NCBI GenBank assembly: GCA_903850505.1 | Contig: CAINLT010000390.1 | Span: 1 to 32,000 of the forward strand | DNA from: an uncultured Myxococcales bacterium | GTDB lineage: Bacteria > Myxococcota_A > UBA9042 | Direction: 5' to 3' | Length of the DNA: 32,000 bases | Part shown: positions 22,578 to 30,914 of the stretch, piece after piece | How the letters are laid out: each line of letters opens with the position of its first letter | Position numbering within the stretch: the first letter of the stretch is position 1 | The notes under the pieces: generated by a model | Seen by the model: only the letters and a program-made list of their open reading frames with translations | The model's database searches: none | What the model was told of the DNA's origin: nothing | Made by a program: the position numbers and the translations under genes

Positions 22578-24517
22578 CGGCTCTGCGCGCCGTGCTGGCG
22601 CCGCTGCTTGTCGCGCTCGCGGTCCTCGCCGTGTACGGTCCGCCGGCGGATCGCGCGGAATTTGTCCAGGACGACGCCCCGGCGTTTTTGCAGCACCCTG
22701 CGGTCAAGTGGCCAGTCGATCTCAGCCAGATCGTGCGCGCGCCGTACTTTGGCGACGCTGATCACGCCTACATCCGCCTCTCGCGGCCGCTGGCGACGCT
22801 GAGCTTCGCGGTGGAAAAGGGCCTCGGCGCCGATTCCAGCCGCGCGCGCCACTGGACCGATCTTCTCCTCTACGCGCTCGCGTGCGCGTGGCTCACGGCG
22901 CTGATCGCGCGGCTGGCGGCGCTGTGGCGGCTGGACCTGGCGGGCAGGCTGGCGGCGCTGGCTGGCGGCCTCTGGTTCGCGCTGCATCCGGCGCACGCGG
23001 AAGTGGTGATGCAGGTCGCCTACCGTCCGGAGCTTCTGGCGCTGCTGTTTGAGCTCGTGGCGTTTGAGGTCCTGCTGGCGTGGCGGCAGGGTCGCGGGAC
23101 GCCGCTGAATCTGGCGGTGGGGACGCTGGCGTTTGGCGCGGCGCTCTGGAGCAAGGAACAACCGCTGATGCTCCTGCCACTGGCGTTCGTTTGGGCGCTC
23201 GCGCGGCCTCGCCTGTTCCGGCGTTTCCTGCCGCTGCTGGTGGCGTGGACGGTGATCGGCGTCGCGTGGCTGGCCTGGCGTCATTGGCTGTTTGGCCCGA
23301 TCGCGGCGCTGCCCATCTCCGAGGCGGACAATCCGCTGGCCGGCGTGCCGACCGCGATGCGCATCTGGACCGCGCTGGCGATCATCTTGCGCGCCGCGCA
23401 GCATCTGGTTTGGCCCGTGGATCTCGCGCCTGACTACGCGTTCAACGCGTGGCCGCCGTTGCTCCAGCCGGATGCGGAAGTGTGGGGCGGACTCGCGCTG
23501 CTCCTCGGTCTTTTGGCCGCAGCAATTTTTCTCGGCCGGCGCGCGCGGCAAAAGCCGCTGGCGGACGAACAGGATCTTGCGCCGGGCGAATTGGGCCTGC
23601 TGGCGCTGGTGTGGGCGATGCTGACGTGGCTGCCGGTTGCCAATCTGCTGTTTGTCTCGACGACGCTGTACGCCGATCGTCTGCTGTTTGCGCCGTCCGT
23701 GGCGCTGTGCGCGGGCGTGCCTTTGGCGCTCGCGCTGTGGCAGCCGCGCGGTCGGATCGCCCTGCGGTCGCGCCAAACGGTCGCGGCGACGTTGGCGGTG
23801 GTGACGCTCGGCGTGTGCCTGCAGGAGACGCCGACGACGGCGGCGGCCTGGACCAACGCGCTGGCGCTGTATGCGCGCGGCGTCGTGCTCCAGCCCAATT
23901 CCATGCGCATGGCCAACAACCTCGCGTTCACGCTGATGGAGCGCGGGCGGCTCGTTGAAGCGCGCCATTTCCAGCAGCAAGCGTTGCGGATCCGGCCGAC
24001 GGATCTGGACGTGCTGGCGCTCGGCTTTGATCTGGCGCGCAAGGAAGGGCGGTGCGAGGACGGCACGCCGCTGGCGCGCACGTTGGCGCAGTTGCCCAAG
24101 CCGGCGGTGCTGGCGCGGCGGATCGCGCTGGATTGGGCGATGCGCTGCCGCGCGTGGACTGACGGCTGGGCGGCGGTGCGGCTGTTGCCGCCGGGGCAGT
24201 TGCGCGGGCGCGAACCGCTGGACGTGTTCGCGCTGGGCGTCGCGGCGGGCGAGAACGCGGCCGTGGAAGCGTGGGCGTCGCCGCTGGAAAAATCGCCGTG
24301 GCAAGTGCCAGCGTGGACGTCCGCAGGTGTCTTCGGTGCGGATTCGGGTGGGCGCCCGCTTGAGGCGCTGCGACACCTGGCGGACCTGCAGAAGGCCCAG
24401 CCGCAGTTGGCGGGACTCGACAAGGCGGCCCGCGACCTGTACGAACGGCATCGCGATCACGCGGACGCGCCGGCGATGCGCGCGCTGCTGCAGGCGACCT
24501 GGAAGATGACGGAGTAG
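22574..24517 (+). CDS. TMTC-like GT-C glycosyltransferase with C-terminal TPR-like region
   Basis: A 647-residue integral membrane protein resembling TMTC/DUF1736-type O-mannosyltransferases. GT-C signatures are FVQDDAPAFLQHPAVKWP (30-47; Asp33/Asp34 fit the catalytic acidic pair), ALHPAHAEVVMQVAYRPELL, WSKEQPLMLLPLAF and LYADRLLFAPSVALCAG. About ten hydrophobic helices run to about residue 420. The C-terminal 220 residues are soluble, with TPR-like helices (ARGVVLQPNSMRMANNLAFT, EARHFQQQALRIRPTDLDVL). The lipid-linked sugar donor and acceptor are unknown. The start overlaps the rodA stop (ATGA), so it is translationally coupled to the elongasome genes. A role in glycosylating envelope proteins is an inference from family and position. 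Confidence 0.8.
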   Translation: MTALRAVLAPLLVALAVLAVYGPPADRAEFVQDDAPAFLQHPAVKWPVDLSQIVRAPYFGDADHAYIRLSRPLATLSFAVEKGLGADSSRARHWTDLLLYALACAWLTALIARLAALWRLDLAGRLAALAGGLWFALHPAHAEVVMQVAYRPELLALLFELVAFEVLLAWRQGRGTPLNLAVGTLAFGAALWSKEQPLMLLPLAFVWALARPRLFRRFLPLLVAWTVIGVAWLAWRHWLFGPIAALPISEADNPLAGVPTAMRIWTALAIILRAAQHLVWPVDLAPDYAFNAWPPLLQPDAEVWGGLALLLGLLAAAIFLGRRARQKPLADEQDLAPGELGLLALVWAMLTWLPVANLLFVSTTLYADRLLFAPSVALCAGVPLALALWQPRGRIALRSRQTVAATLAVVTLGVCLQETPTTAAAWTNALALYARGVVLQPNSMRMANNLAFTLMERGRLVEARHFQQQALRIRPTDLDVLALGFDLARKEGRCEDGTPLARTLAQLPKPAVLARRIALDWAMRCRAWTDGWAAVRLLPPGQLRGREPLDVFALGVAAGENAAVEAWASPLEKSPWQVPAWTSAGVFGADSGGRPLEALRHLADLQKAQPQLAGLDKAARDLYERHRDHADAPAMRALLQATWKMTE

Positions 24518-24526
24518 GCAATCGAG

Positions 24527-25825
24527 ATGGATATTCGCGACCCAATCCACGGTTCCATCGCGCTGTCTGCCGCTGAACAGGCGCTGACCGACAGCCCGTA
24601 CTTGCAGCGGCTGCGCGCAATCAAGCAGCTCGGCTTTTCGGAGCTGACGTTTCCCGGCGCCAGTCACAGCCGTTTTCTGCATTCGCTGGGCGCGATGCAG
24701 CTGGCCGGGAAGGCTTTTGACGCCGTGTTTCGCCATTCGCCCTGGCTTGTGGATGGCGAGCGCGCGCGGCTCCGGCAGACGATCCGCTTGGCGACGCTGT
24801 GCCACGACCTGGGCCACCCGCCGCTCTCGCACAGTTCAGAAATGCTGTTGCCGCGGGTCGGCGCGCTGAAGCTGCCGGGTGTCCGCGTGGCCGATCCGGA
24901 CGAGCCGGCGACCCATGAGCACATGACCCTCAAGATCCTGCTGGATTCCGGGCTGACGCAGCTGATTGGCGACGTGGGCGCGGATCTTGGCATTGAGGCG
25001 CGGCACGTCGCGGCGCTGCTGAGCGACGACGTCCAGTGCGATCCGGCGGTTTTTGAGGTCGGCGGGCGCAATCTGCACGGGCTGCTGGCGACGCTGGCGT
25101 CCTCGGAGCTCGATGTTGACCGGATGGACTACCTGCTGCGCGACAGCTATTTCACGGGCGTGAGCTATGGCCAGTTCGACTGCGATTGGCTGATTGCGCA
25201 TCTCGGCCACGATGACGCGCAGGGCGGTCCGCTGCACCTGACGCTCGACGACCGGGCGATCTTCACGTTTGACGATTTCTTGCTGAGCCGCCACCACATG
25301 TTCCTGATGGTGTATTTTCACAAGAAATCGGTGTGTTACGATCACATGCTCAAGCGCTTTTACGAGCAGTTTCCCGATCTGTGCCGCGCGCCGGCCGACC
25401 CTGAGGCGTACCTGGAACTGGACGACCACCGCGTGTGGCAGGCCCTGCGCGCCAAGGAAGCGGAGTCGCCGTGGGCCGCGGGCATCATGCGCCGCAAGCC
25501 ATTGAGCGTGCTGATTGAGGCGACGCCGACGGACAGACCCGAGCCGCTCGTTCCGCTGCTGGCGCGGCTGGACGCGGAGGGGATCGATTACCTGCACGTG
25601 TCGTCGCAGGGCGCGCTGACCAAGTACCAGCCGGACGACGCCGCGCGCGCGATCTACGTGCGCAAGCAGCCAGCGGTGGGCGAGCCGTATCTGCTCCCGT
25701 TGGCCGCGGCGACGCGGCTGTATGAGCGCTACGCGGACGCGACGGTGCTGGAGCGGCTGTACGTGCCGCAGGAATCCGCGGAGCTGGCGGCGAAGTGGCT
25801 GGTGGAGCTGCGCAAGGCGATGTGA
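24527..25825 (+). CDS. HD-domain phosphohydrolase (dGTPase/SAMHD1-like, COG1078 type)
   Basis: A 432-residue cytoplasmic protein. It starts with the family block MDIRDPIHGSIALS, then SPYLQRLRAIKQLGFSEL and FPGASHSRFLHSLGA. The metal residues are His52 (RFLHS), the HD pair His93-Asp94 (LCHDLGHPPLSH) and an Asp in SSELDVDRMDYLLRDSYFTG, followed by VSYGQFD. These match COG1078 HD proteins, which include dNTP triphosphohydrolases; whether this one acts on dNTPs or another nucleotide is not clear. The C-terminal part (about 240-432) is helical and then beta. It starts 9 bases after the glycosyltransferase stop, so cotranscription is likely. The stop is 3 bases from that of the convergent gene. Confidence 0.88.
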   Translation: MDIRDPIHGSIALSAAEQALTDSPYLQRLRAIKQLGFSELTFPGASHSRFLHSLGAMQLAGKAFDAVFRHSPWLVDGERARLRQTIRLATLCHDLGHPPLSHSSEMLLPRVGALKLPGVRVADPDEPATHEHMTLKILLDSGLTQLIGDVGADLGIEARHVAALLSDDVQCDPAVFEVGGRNLHGLLATLASSELDVDRMDYLLRDSYFTGVSYGQFDCDWLIAHLGHDDAQGGPLHLTLDDRAIFTFDDFLLSRHHMFLMVYFHKKSVCYDHMLKRFYEQFPDLCRAPADPEAYLELDDHRVWQALRAKEAESPWAAGIMRRKPLSVLIEATPTDRPEPLVPLLARLDAEGIDYLHVSSQGALTKYQPDDAARAIYVRKQPAVGEPYLLPLAAATRLYERYADATVLERLYVPQESAELAAKWLVELRKAM

Positions 25826-25828
25826 CGG

Positions 25829-26389
25829 CTAGGAATCGAAGCCGTTGGCCTGCAGCCAGCCGGCGAGCGTCCCCGCGGACGGCCCGAGGCCTTCCAGGAC
25901 GTAGACCGCGTCATCGACGTACAGCGTCGCCTTGGCGCCCTGAAACTGCACCTTCTGCGTCGCCGAGCGCGGAATCTCAAAGCGGAATTGGCCCATTTCC
26001 ATCGAGCCGAGCGATTGCATCGTCGTGGCGCCGTCGCTGCTGTCCAGGGCATCGCCGGCCTTGGAGGTGACCCGCGACGTCGCCTCAAACAGCAGGCCAT
26101 CGGGCGTGAGGCGCAGCTTGCCAAACGGCGGCATGGCGCCGTGCATGGCGCCACTGACCTGACAGCAGATCATCTTAAGGTCTTCCGCTGGATTCAATGG
26201 CGTCGGCGCCGCGGGAGTGCGCACGGTTGCCCGGCGAACTGGCGCAGCGCCACTGGTCGGCGGCTCCACGGCTTTGGCTTGAGGCGCGGTCGGCTTGGCG
26301 TCCGGCGATGCGGCGCCGCGCACGCGCAGGAGCGCAAAGGCGCTCGCACCAGCGGCAATCAACACAACGACTGCGATTGCGATCCACAT
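25829..26389 (-). CDS. Small membrane-anchored protein of unknown function
   Basis: A 186-residue protein with an N-terminal hydrophobic helix (WIAIAVVVLIAAGASAFALL, residues 2-21), a Pro/Ala/Thr-rich spacer (24-72) and a globular part of about 110 residues. The latter starts LKMICCQVSGAM and has alternating strands (KLRLTPDGLLFEATSRVT, MGQFRFEIPR, KVQFQGAKATLYVDDAVYVL), loosely like a PH or GRAM fold. That is a guess from pattern, not a family match. ATG 26389 is used; a longer frame to 26512 would cross a good promoter, which supports the shorter start. The gene stands between the HD gene (convergent) and gspN (same strand, 134 bases upstream). Confidence 0.6.
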   Translation of the reverse strand: MWIAIAVVVLIAAGASAFALLRVRGAASPDAKPTAPQAKAVEPPTSGAAPVRRATVRTPAAPTPLNPAEDLKMICCQVSGAMHGAMPPFGKLRLTPDGLLFEATSRVTSKAGDALDSSDGATTMQSLGSMEMGQFRFEIPRSATQKVQFQGAKATLYVDDAVYVLEGLGPSAGTLAGWLQANGFDS

Positions 26390-26452
26390 TCGGCACGCCG
26401 CGACGGATGGGCTATCCGAGTCGGCCAACCACCGCGTGGCTAGCCGCCCACT

Positions 26453-26481
26453 AGCATACCGCGCTCCGGGGTGCCTGTGAA
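26453..26481 (-). promoter_or_regulatory. Sigma-70-type promoter for the small membrane protein gene
   Basis: On the minus strand the sequence reads TTCACA (26481-26476), a 17-base spacer, then TATGCT (26458-26453). The -35 matches five of six and the -10 four of six positions of the consensus, with ideal spacing. Transcription would begin near 26446, about 57 bases before the ATG at 26389. Confidence 0.5.
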
Positions 26482-26523
26482 CGGATTCGCGGTGATTTTG
26501 CCACGGCGACACATTTTCGTGGA

Positions 26524-28137
26524 CTACGGCCGATCTTCCGCCGGCTGGTCGCCCTCATCGGGGCGCTTCTCGTCATCGCCCTCGTCGCGCGCCCGTCGCT
26601 TGGGCCGATCCTCGTCGTCGTCGGCGTTGCCGCGCGAATTTGCCCGCGGGTCTTCTTCATCGGCACCCCGACTGCGCCGACCACGACCGCGCCCCACTTC
26701 CTCGTCCGCTGGCTTCTTCTCATCCACCGCGGGCTCCGGCTTGGCCGGCTCGGGCTTCTTCTCTTCCGGCTTGGGCGGCTCCGGCGCCGCGATCGGCGTC
26801 GGCTGCGGCGTTGGCTGAACCACCGGCCGGAAATCCGGGGTTGGCGTCGGCATCGGCGTCGCGACAACGGCTGGCACTGCGGGCTGCGCTGGCCCCGGCG
26901 TCGTCGGCTGCGGTTGGCCGGGATTCTGGCCTTCCGGTCCCGTGCCACCCACCGGCGCTTTGCCGCGCGTGCCCACGCTCACAACGGGCAGTTCCGGCTT
27001 GCACTGCGGCCGCATCAGGGGGCCCGTGCAGCCAATGCCAATGTAGCCCGCACGTTCAAACGGCTTCAGCTTGGACCCAAAAAGCGTCAACAATTTCGAC
27101 CACTTCACCCGATCATCCACCGGCTTGTCGGCCTTCTCCTCGTCTGCCGCTTCCTCGTCGTCCGCCGCCGCGGTATCTTTCTTGGCCGCCTTGTCGCCGT
27201 CCTTGGGCTTCTTGGCTTCCTTCTTGTCTTTCTCGTTCAGGTTGATGGCGAAGTGCAGCTGCAGCGTCGCCTGCTTCAGCATCCCCTTGCCGGGCGGAAT
27301 CAGGATGTGCGCCGTCTCGTCGGTCAGGATCTCCACGTCCGCGCCTTCCCCGCCCGCTTCCATCTTCTCAATGTGGATGATCGTCGCCTTGTCGCTGCCA
27401 CGCGCCGCCGCCAGCGCCGCGATGTTGGATTTCAGGCCGATCTTCACCTTCAGCGTCACAGTGCCGAGGCCAAGGTCGGTCATCCGCAGGCCACCTTCCA
27501 GCTCCGGCGACTTCAGGATCGCGTCCGCCAGCTCCAGATCGACGTCCCCGCTCATGTCCTCGCCGCCGTTGCCATAGTGCAGCTTGGCGGTGCCATTGAG
27601 GTCGCCATCCACGCCCGCGTTCAGGCTCTTGTTGCCGGCCAGGAGCCGGTTGCCAATCCCTATTTCGCCCAGCGCCATGTCGCTCAGCTTGCCGATCTCA
27701 AAATCGTAATCGTCGCCCTTCTTGACCAGCCGACCGTCTTCCAGCTTGCCGCCGCCCGCATCGACATCAAAATGCACGTCGATCGCCTTCCCCATCAGCG
27801 CCGGCCACAGCGCGATCTTCGCGCTCACGCGGTCGATGCGCAGTTCCGTCTCCGGCACGCCTGCGGTCACCTGGCCATTTTCGCCCGGCTCACCCGGCTT
27901 GGCCGGCAGCACCAGGCGCACGCCCAGCAGCTCAATCCCGCCCAGACCGTGCAGCTTCAGGTCCTCGATTTCAATCGGGTAACCTTGCGCGCGCGCCTGC
28001 CGCGTCACGAATGAACGCAGCTGCCGGGTGGGAAACGTGAACGGCACCGCAATGGCCGCGATCAGGCAGAAAAACAGCGCGTAGCCCACGAACTGGACGG
28101 CGGTCTGCAAGCGCGGATTGGCAAAAAGTCTAAACAT
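26524..28137 (-). CDS. gspN: Type II secretion protein GspN with a long disordered tail
   Basis: A 537-residue bitopic protein. One N-terminal membrane helix (about 15-34) is followed by a GspN-type beta domain: IEIEDLKLHGLGGIELLGVR (55-75), TELRIDRVSAKIALWPALMG, FDVDAGGGKLEDG, AKLHYGNG and DVDLELADAILKSPELEG. A Lys/Glu/Asp-rich segment (about 305-345) interrupts it before VKWSKLLTLFGSKLKPFERA. Residues from about 390 on (148 residues) form a Pro-rich stretch (PTPTP, PTPQPTP, PEPPKPEEKKPEPAKPEP) and then a mixed-charge Arg/Asp/Glu stretch. GspN is an accessory inner-membrane part of some type II systems; relatives lack such a tail as I recall them. The gene lies 27 bases after gspM, as the last gene of the run. 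Confidence 0.8.
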   Translation of the reverse strand: MFRLFANPRLQTAVQFVGYALFFCLIAAIAVPFTFPTRQLRSFVTRQARAQGYPIEIEDLKLHGLGGIELLGVRLVLPAKPGEPGENGQVTAGVPETELRIDRVSAKIALWPALMGKAIDVHFDVDAGGGKLEDGRLVKKGDDYDFEIGKLSDMALGEIGIGNRLLAGNKSLNAGVDGDLNGTAKLHYGNGGEDMSGDVDLELADAILKSPELEGGLRMTDLGLGTVTLKVKIGLKSNIAALAAARGSDKATIIHIEKMEAGGEGADVEILTDETAHILIPPGKGMLKQATLQLHFAINLNEKDKKEAKKPKDGDKAAKKDTAAADDEEAADEEKADKPVDDRVKWSKLLTLFGSKLKPFERAGYIGIGCTGPLMRPQCKPELPVVSVGTRGKAPVGGTGPEGQNPGQPQPTTPGPAQPAVPAVVATPMPTPTPDFRPVVQPTPQPTPIAAPEPPKPEEKKPEPAKPEPAVDEKKPADEEVGRGRGRRSRGADEEDPRANSRGNADDDEDRPKRRARDEGDDEKRPDEGDQPAEDRP

Positions 28138-28164
28138 GCGCGTCTCGTGATCGGCGGTCCGCCG

Positions 28165-28836
28165 TTATTCTTCCATCACGCCGTAGCGAAACTGGCCAAT
28201 CTTGATCGTCGCAGCGAACTGTTCGCGCGTCGTACCGGTGCGGGTAAAGTCCAGCGAGATGCCGAACAGCGGGTCAGGGTGCGATTCCAGCTTGGCGAGG
28301 AACCGCATCAGCGCTTCCTCCGGCACATTGGTGAACACGGCGTCGATGGTCGAGAGGAAGACTTCCTTCTGCCCCTTCTTCGCCTTCTTCTGCTTTTTTG
28401 CCGGCGCGCCCTTCTTGCGCTGCGTCAGCTCCGCGAGCACGTCCGTCGCGTTGGCAAACTTGATGAGCTCGCTGAGCTTCTCTTTGCCTGACGTCGAGCC
28501 GTCCTCATCCTTGCGCTCAAACTCGATGGTCTTGGCGATGTTGAGCACCGTCGCCTGGAGCTGCTCCTTGCTCGCGCGCTCCAGTTGCTCGTCGGTCGCC
28601 TTTTCCTCGGCGCGGTTGGCCAGGTAGGTCGGCCCCTGTTTCTCAATCTCGCGCAGCGCGGCCTCACCCGTGGCGACGTCCTCTTCCAGCGCGCTGACCT
28701 TTCGCGTCACCAACACGCCGGCCAGCACGATCGCGACGATCGCCGACAAGACGACGCCGCCCAGTACGAGGTTGCGCTCGCGGTCGCTCATCCGCTCCAA
28801 CATGCTGCCCAATCTGCCCATGGATGCCGCCGCCAT
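28165..28836 (-). CDS. gspM: Type II secretion protein GspM
   Basis: A 223-residue inner-membrane platform protein. After a short cytoplasmic segment with LERMSDRERNLVLGG (13-27), one helix (about 25-44) crosses the membrane; a coiled-coil part (about 48-100; ALEEDVATGEAALREIEKQG) and a ferredoxin-like C-terminal domain follow. The latter shows TIDAVFTNVPEEALMRFLAK and LDFTRTG, consistent with GspM/PilO. A Lys-rich insertion (RKKGAPAKKQKKAKKGQKE, about 140-158) splits the periplasmic region. The family is weakly conserved; order gspK-L-M-N on one strand supports the call. The ATG at 28836 follows GAGGAGGAA, and the start overlaps the gspL stop (ATGA), so the two are translationally coupled. 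Confidence 0.82.
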   Translation of the reverse strand: MAAASMGRLGSMLERMSDRERNLVLGGVVLSAIVAIVLAGVLVTRKVSALEEDVATGEAALREIEKQGPTYLANRAEEKATDEQLERASKEQLQATVLNIAKTIEFERKDEDGSTSGKEKLSELIKFANATDVLAELTQRKKGAPAKKQKKAKKGQKEVFLSTIDAVFTNVPEEALMRFLAKLESHPDPLFGISLDFTRTGTTREQFAATIKIGQFRYGVMEE

Positions 28837-30902
28837 CAGGGTTCCTCCTCGGCCTCGGCCTTCTTGGCCTTGCCGTCTTTCTTGCCCGAATCTTTCCCAT
28901 CGGCCGCGTCCGGCTTTGTCGCCGCCTTGGCTTTGGGCTTCTTCTCGACGGCCTCAGGGCACGCCACTTCAAACTGCATCGTGAACTTGAACCAATCGCG
29001 GTGCCGCTCGAACGTGATGCGGTCCGACGACGACTTGACCTTGCTGAAGCACTTGTGGCTGTCGATCGCCTGCTGGAGCGCCAACAGCGCGTCCTGCGTG
29101 TCCGCCTCGCCGCGCATCGTCACGCCGGTGCGCTCGATCTGCATCGCGTTCAGCTCGATTTTGTGGCCGGAAAACGGCTTGTCGGATTTGGCTCCCTCCT
29201 CGCCGTCCTTGTCCTTCTTGTCGCCGTCCTTGTCCTTCTTTTCCGGCTCCTTCTTCTCCGGCGCCTTCACGCCGCCCGGCTGCAGGCTGGTCGGCGTGCC
29301 CAGGTCCGTCGGCTCCGGCGGACGGCGCAGGAACGTGTTGCGATTGGCACGCTCCAACTTGGGATCGGGCGGCGGGTCATTGCCTTCCTCGTCCGGTTTC
29401 ACGGCGGGCCGAATCATCCCCGGCGCGCGCATCGACGGATCCGCGACCGGGCCAATCGGCACAACCGGCGAACGTGCTTCCGGATTCGGCGCATTGGGCT
29501 CGCCCGGGCCGCCGACCTCGGGCACCACATCCGGCGGTTCCGTCACTTTGTCGATGACCTGGGAAATCTCCTCCAGCACCTTGAACGCGGACATGTCCGG
29601 ATACAGCCCCGCGACGTCCAGGCTCGGCTCGCGCGTCAGCTCTTTTTGCACGTACTCAAAGTCCCCAGACGCCTTGCCGATCAGCGCCTTGGACAGCGCC
29701 TCCAGGTGCGTGACTTGCGCCTCCTGTTCGGTCGCCAGCGCTTTCCACGTCAACGTCGCGCGCACGCCAAGCAGCAGCACCGCGATGATCGCAAACGCCG
29801 CGAGCATCGGCAGCCGCGCCCGCAGCACCTTGAAGTCGCCCTCGTAGCCCAGCTCGCCTTGGCGGAAATTGACGTCGTCGTCCGCCGCGGTCGGATCGGC
29901 CGCCGCGAGTGCCAAGGCCACCGCCAGCGCGCCGCGATCACCCAGCGTTGCAGATTCGCTCAGCTTCTGGTCCGGCAGCTCGTTCAGTCGCACGCCCATG
30001 ACGCGCAGGCCCAGCGCGCGCTCGAGGTATTCGTCCAGTCCGGCCAGCCGGCACAGCCCGCCCGTGACGATCAGCCGCTCAGGCCGCACGCGTGAGCGGC
30101 GCATCGCGTATGCCAGCGTCTGCCGCAGTTCGCGCGTCAACGGTTCCAGCGCCTCGCGGGTCGCCGTGTCCAGCCGCCGCTCATCCGCCGTCTCCGCCAT
30201 CGAGCCGGAAGGCAGCAGCCACGCGTGCTCCGCCAGCACGTCGTCGGACGGCTTGTCGGACTTGAAGTGACCGGCAAAGATCGCCGCGACCGAATCCGCG
30301 CCCACGGACAGGCTTCGCACCATTTCCGTCTTGCCGTTGTTCAGCAGCACCACGTCCGTCGACCGCGTGCCGATGTCGCACAGCAGCGTCCAACCCGTCG
30401 CCATGTCCGGCAGCTTGCGCACGAGACTCGCGTACGCCAGCGACGTCAGGCCCAGCCGCCGCGGCTCAATCCCCGCCGACCGCAGCCAGTCGAGCTGCTT
30501 CTGGACCGTCTCGCGGTGCGCGGCGATCGCCAGGACTTCGGTCTGGCCGTCTTTCTCGCCGATCCGCGTGTAGTCCACGCACAGGTCCGAGACCGGCACC
30601 GGAATGTGGTTCTCCAGCTCAAAGCCCACGGCTTCCTGGATGCTCTTGTCGTCGCGGAACGGGAACATCAGCACGCGGTGCATCACGGCGTCGGTCGGCA
30701 TGCTGACCGCCAGCATGTCATCCGGCCGCAGATTGCGGTCCATCAGCCGCTTCAGCGCCGCCGCACGCGTGTCATCGGTCGCCTCGTGGGGCAACGGCTC
30801 TTCATCCCAACCCGTGAGCGAAGCCTGCCGCAATGTCTTGTCGACAATGGCGAGCTTCAGCGCGCGTCGGCCGATGTCCAGGCCCAAAATCCGGTGTGCC
30901 AT
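28836..30902 (-). CDS. gspL: Type II secretion protein GspL with PilM-like ATPase domain
   Basis: A 688-residue protein, longer than the usual 400 or so. Residues 1-345 form an actin/PilM-like domain: phosphate loop LGLDIGRRALK (7-17), GFELENHIPVPVSDLCVDY (93-111), LLCDIGTRSTDVVLLNNG (173-190) and IVTGGLCRLAGLDEYL (278-293). One helix spans 364-384. The periplasmic part has a helical stretch, a long Pro-rich low-complexity linker (about 450-590) with KKDKDGD repeats, and a ferredoxin-like domain (KIELNAMQIERTGVTMRGEA, DRITFERHRDWFKFTMQFEV). A Lys/Ala/Asp-rich tail ends it. GspL links the GspE ATPase to the pseudopilus assembly. ATG 30902 follows GAGGGAACG, 12 bases after gspK. Confidence 0.88.
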   Translation of the reverse strand: MAHRILGLDIGRRALKLAIVDKTLRQASLTGWDEEPLPHEATDDTRAAALKRLMDRNLRPDDMLAVSMPTDAVMHRVLMFPFRDDKSIQEAVGFELENHIPVPVSDLCVDYTRIGEKDGQTEVLAIAAHRETVQKQLDWLRSAGIEPRRLGLTSLAYASLVRKLPDMATGWTLLCDIGTRSTDVVLLNNGKTEMVRSLSVGADSVAAIFAGHFKSDKPSDDVLAEHAWLLPSGSMAETADERRLDTATREALEPLTRELRQTLAYAMRRSRVRPERLIVTGGLCRLAGLDEYLERALGLRVMGVRLNELPDQKLSESATLGDRGALAVALALAAADPTAADDDVNFRQGELGYEGDFKVLRARLPMLAAFAIIAVLLLGVRATLTWKALATEQEAQVTHLEALSKALIGKASGDFEYVQKELTREPSLDVAGLYPDMSAFKVLEEISQVIDKVTEPPDVVPEVGGPGEPNAPNPEARSPVVPIGPVADPSMRAPGMIRPAVKPDEEGNDPPPDPKLERANRNTFLRRPPEPTDLGTPTSLQPGGVKAPEKKEPEKKDKDGDKKDKDGEEGAKSDKPFSGHKIELNAMQIERTGVTMRGEADTQDALLALQQAIDSHKCFSKVKSSSDRITFERHRDWFKFTMQFEVACPEAVEKKPKAKAATKPDAADGKDSGKKDGKAKKAEAEEEP
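29200..29240 (-). repeat. Tandem 21-bp repeat in gspL (two copies)
   Basis: Two copies of a 20-base unit (plus strand TCGCCGTCCTTGTCCTTCTT) lie at 29200-29219 and 29221-29240, period 21. They encode KKDKDGD and KKDKDGE in the Lys/Asp-rich linker of GspL. Such in-frame repeats can vary in copy number by slippage. Confidence 0.75.
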
Positions 30903-30914
30903 AGCGTCGTTCCC

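Noticed and set aside
20364..24832. Two long minus-strand frames opposite TSUP, rodA and the glycosyltransferase
   Set aside because: The composition (Arg, Gln, His, Glu rich, no hydrophobic pattern) is typical of the complement of GC-rich membrane protein genes; the plus strand has clear families.
26390..26512. N-terminal extension of the small membrane protein to a GTG at 26512
   Set aside because: It crosses a good TTCACA-17-TATGCT promoter and would place 41 polar residues before the membrane helix with no ribosome site.
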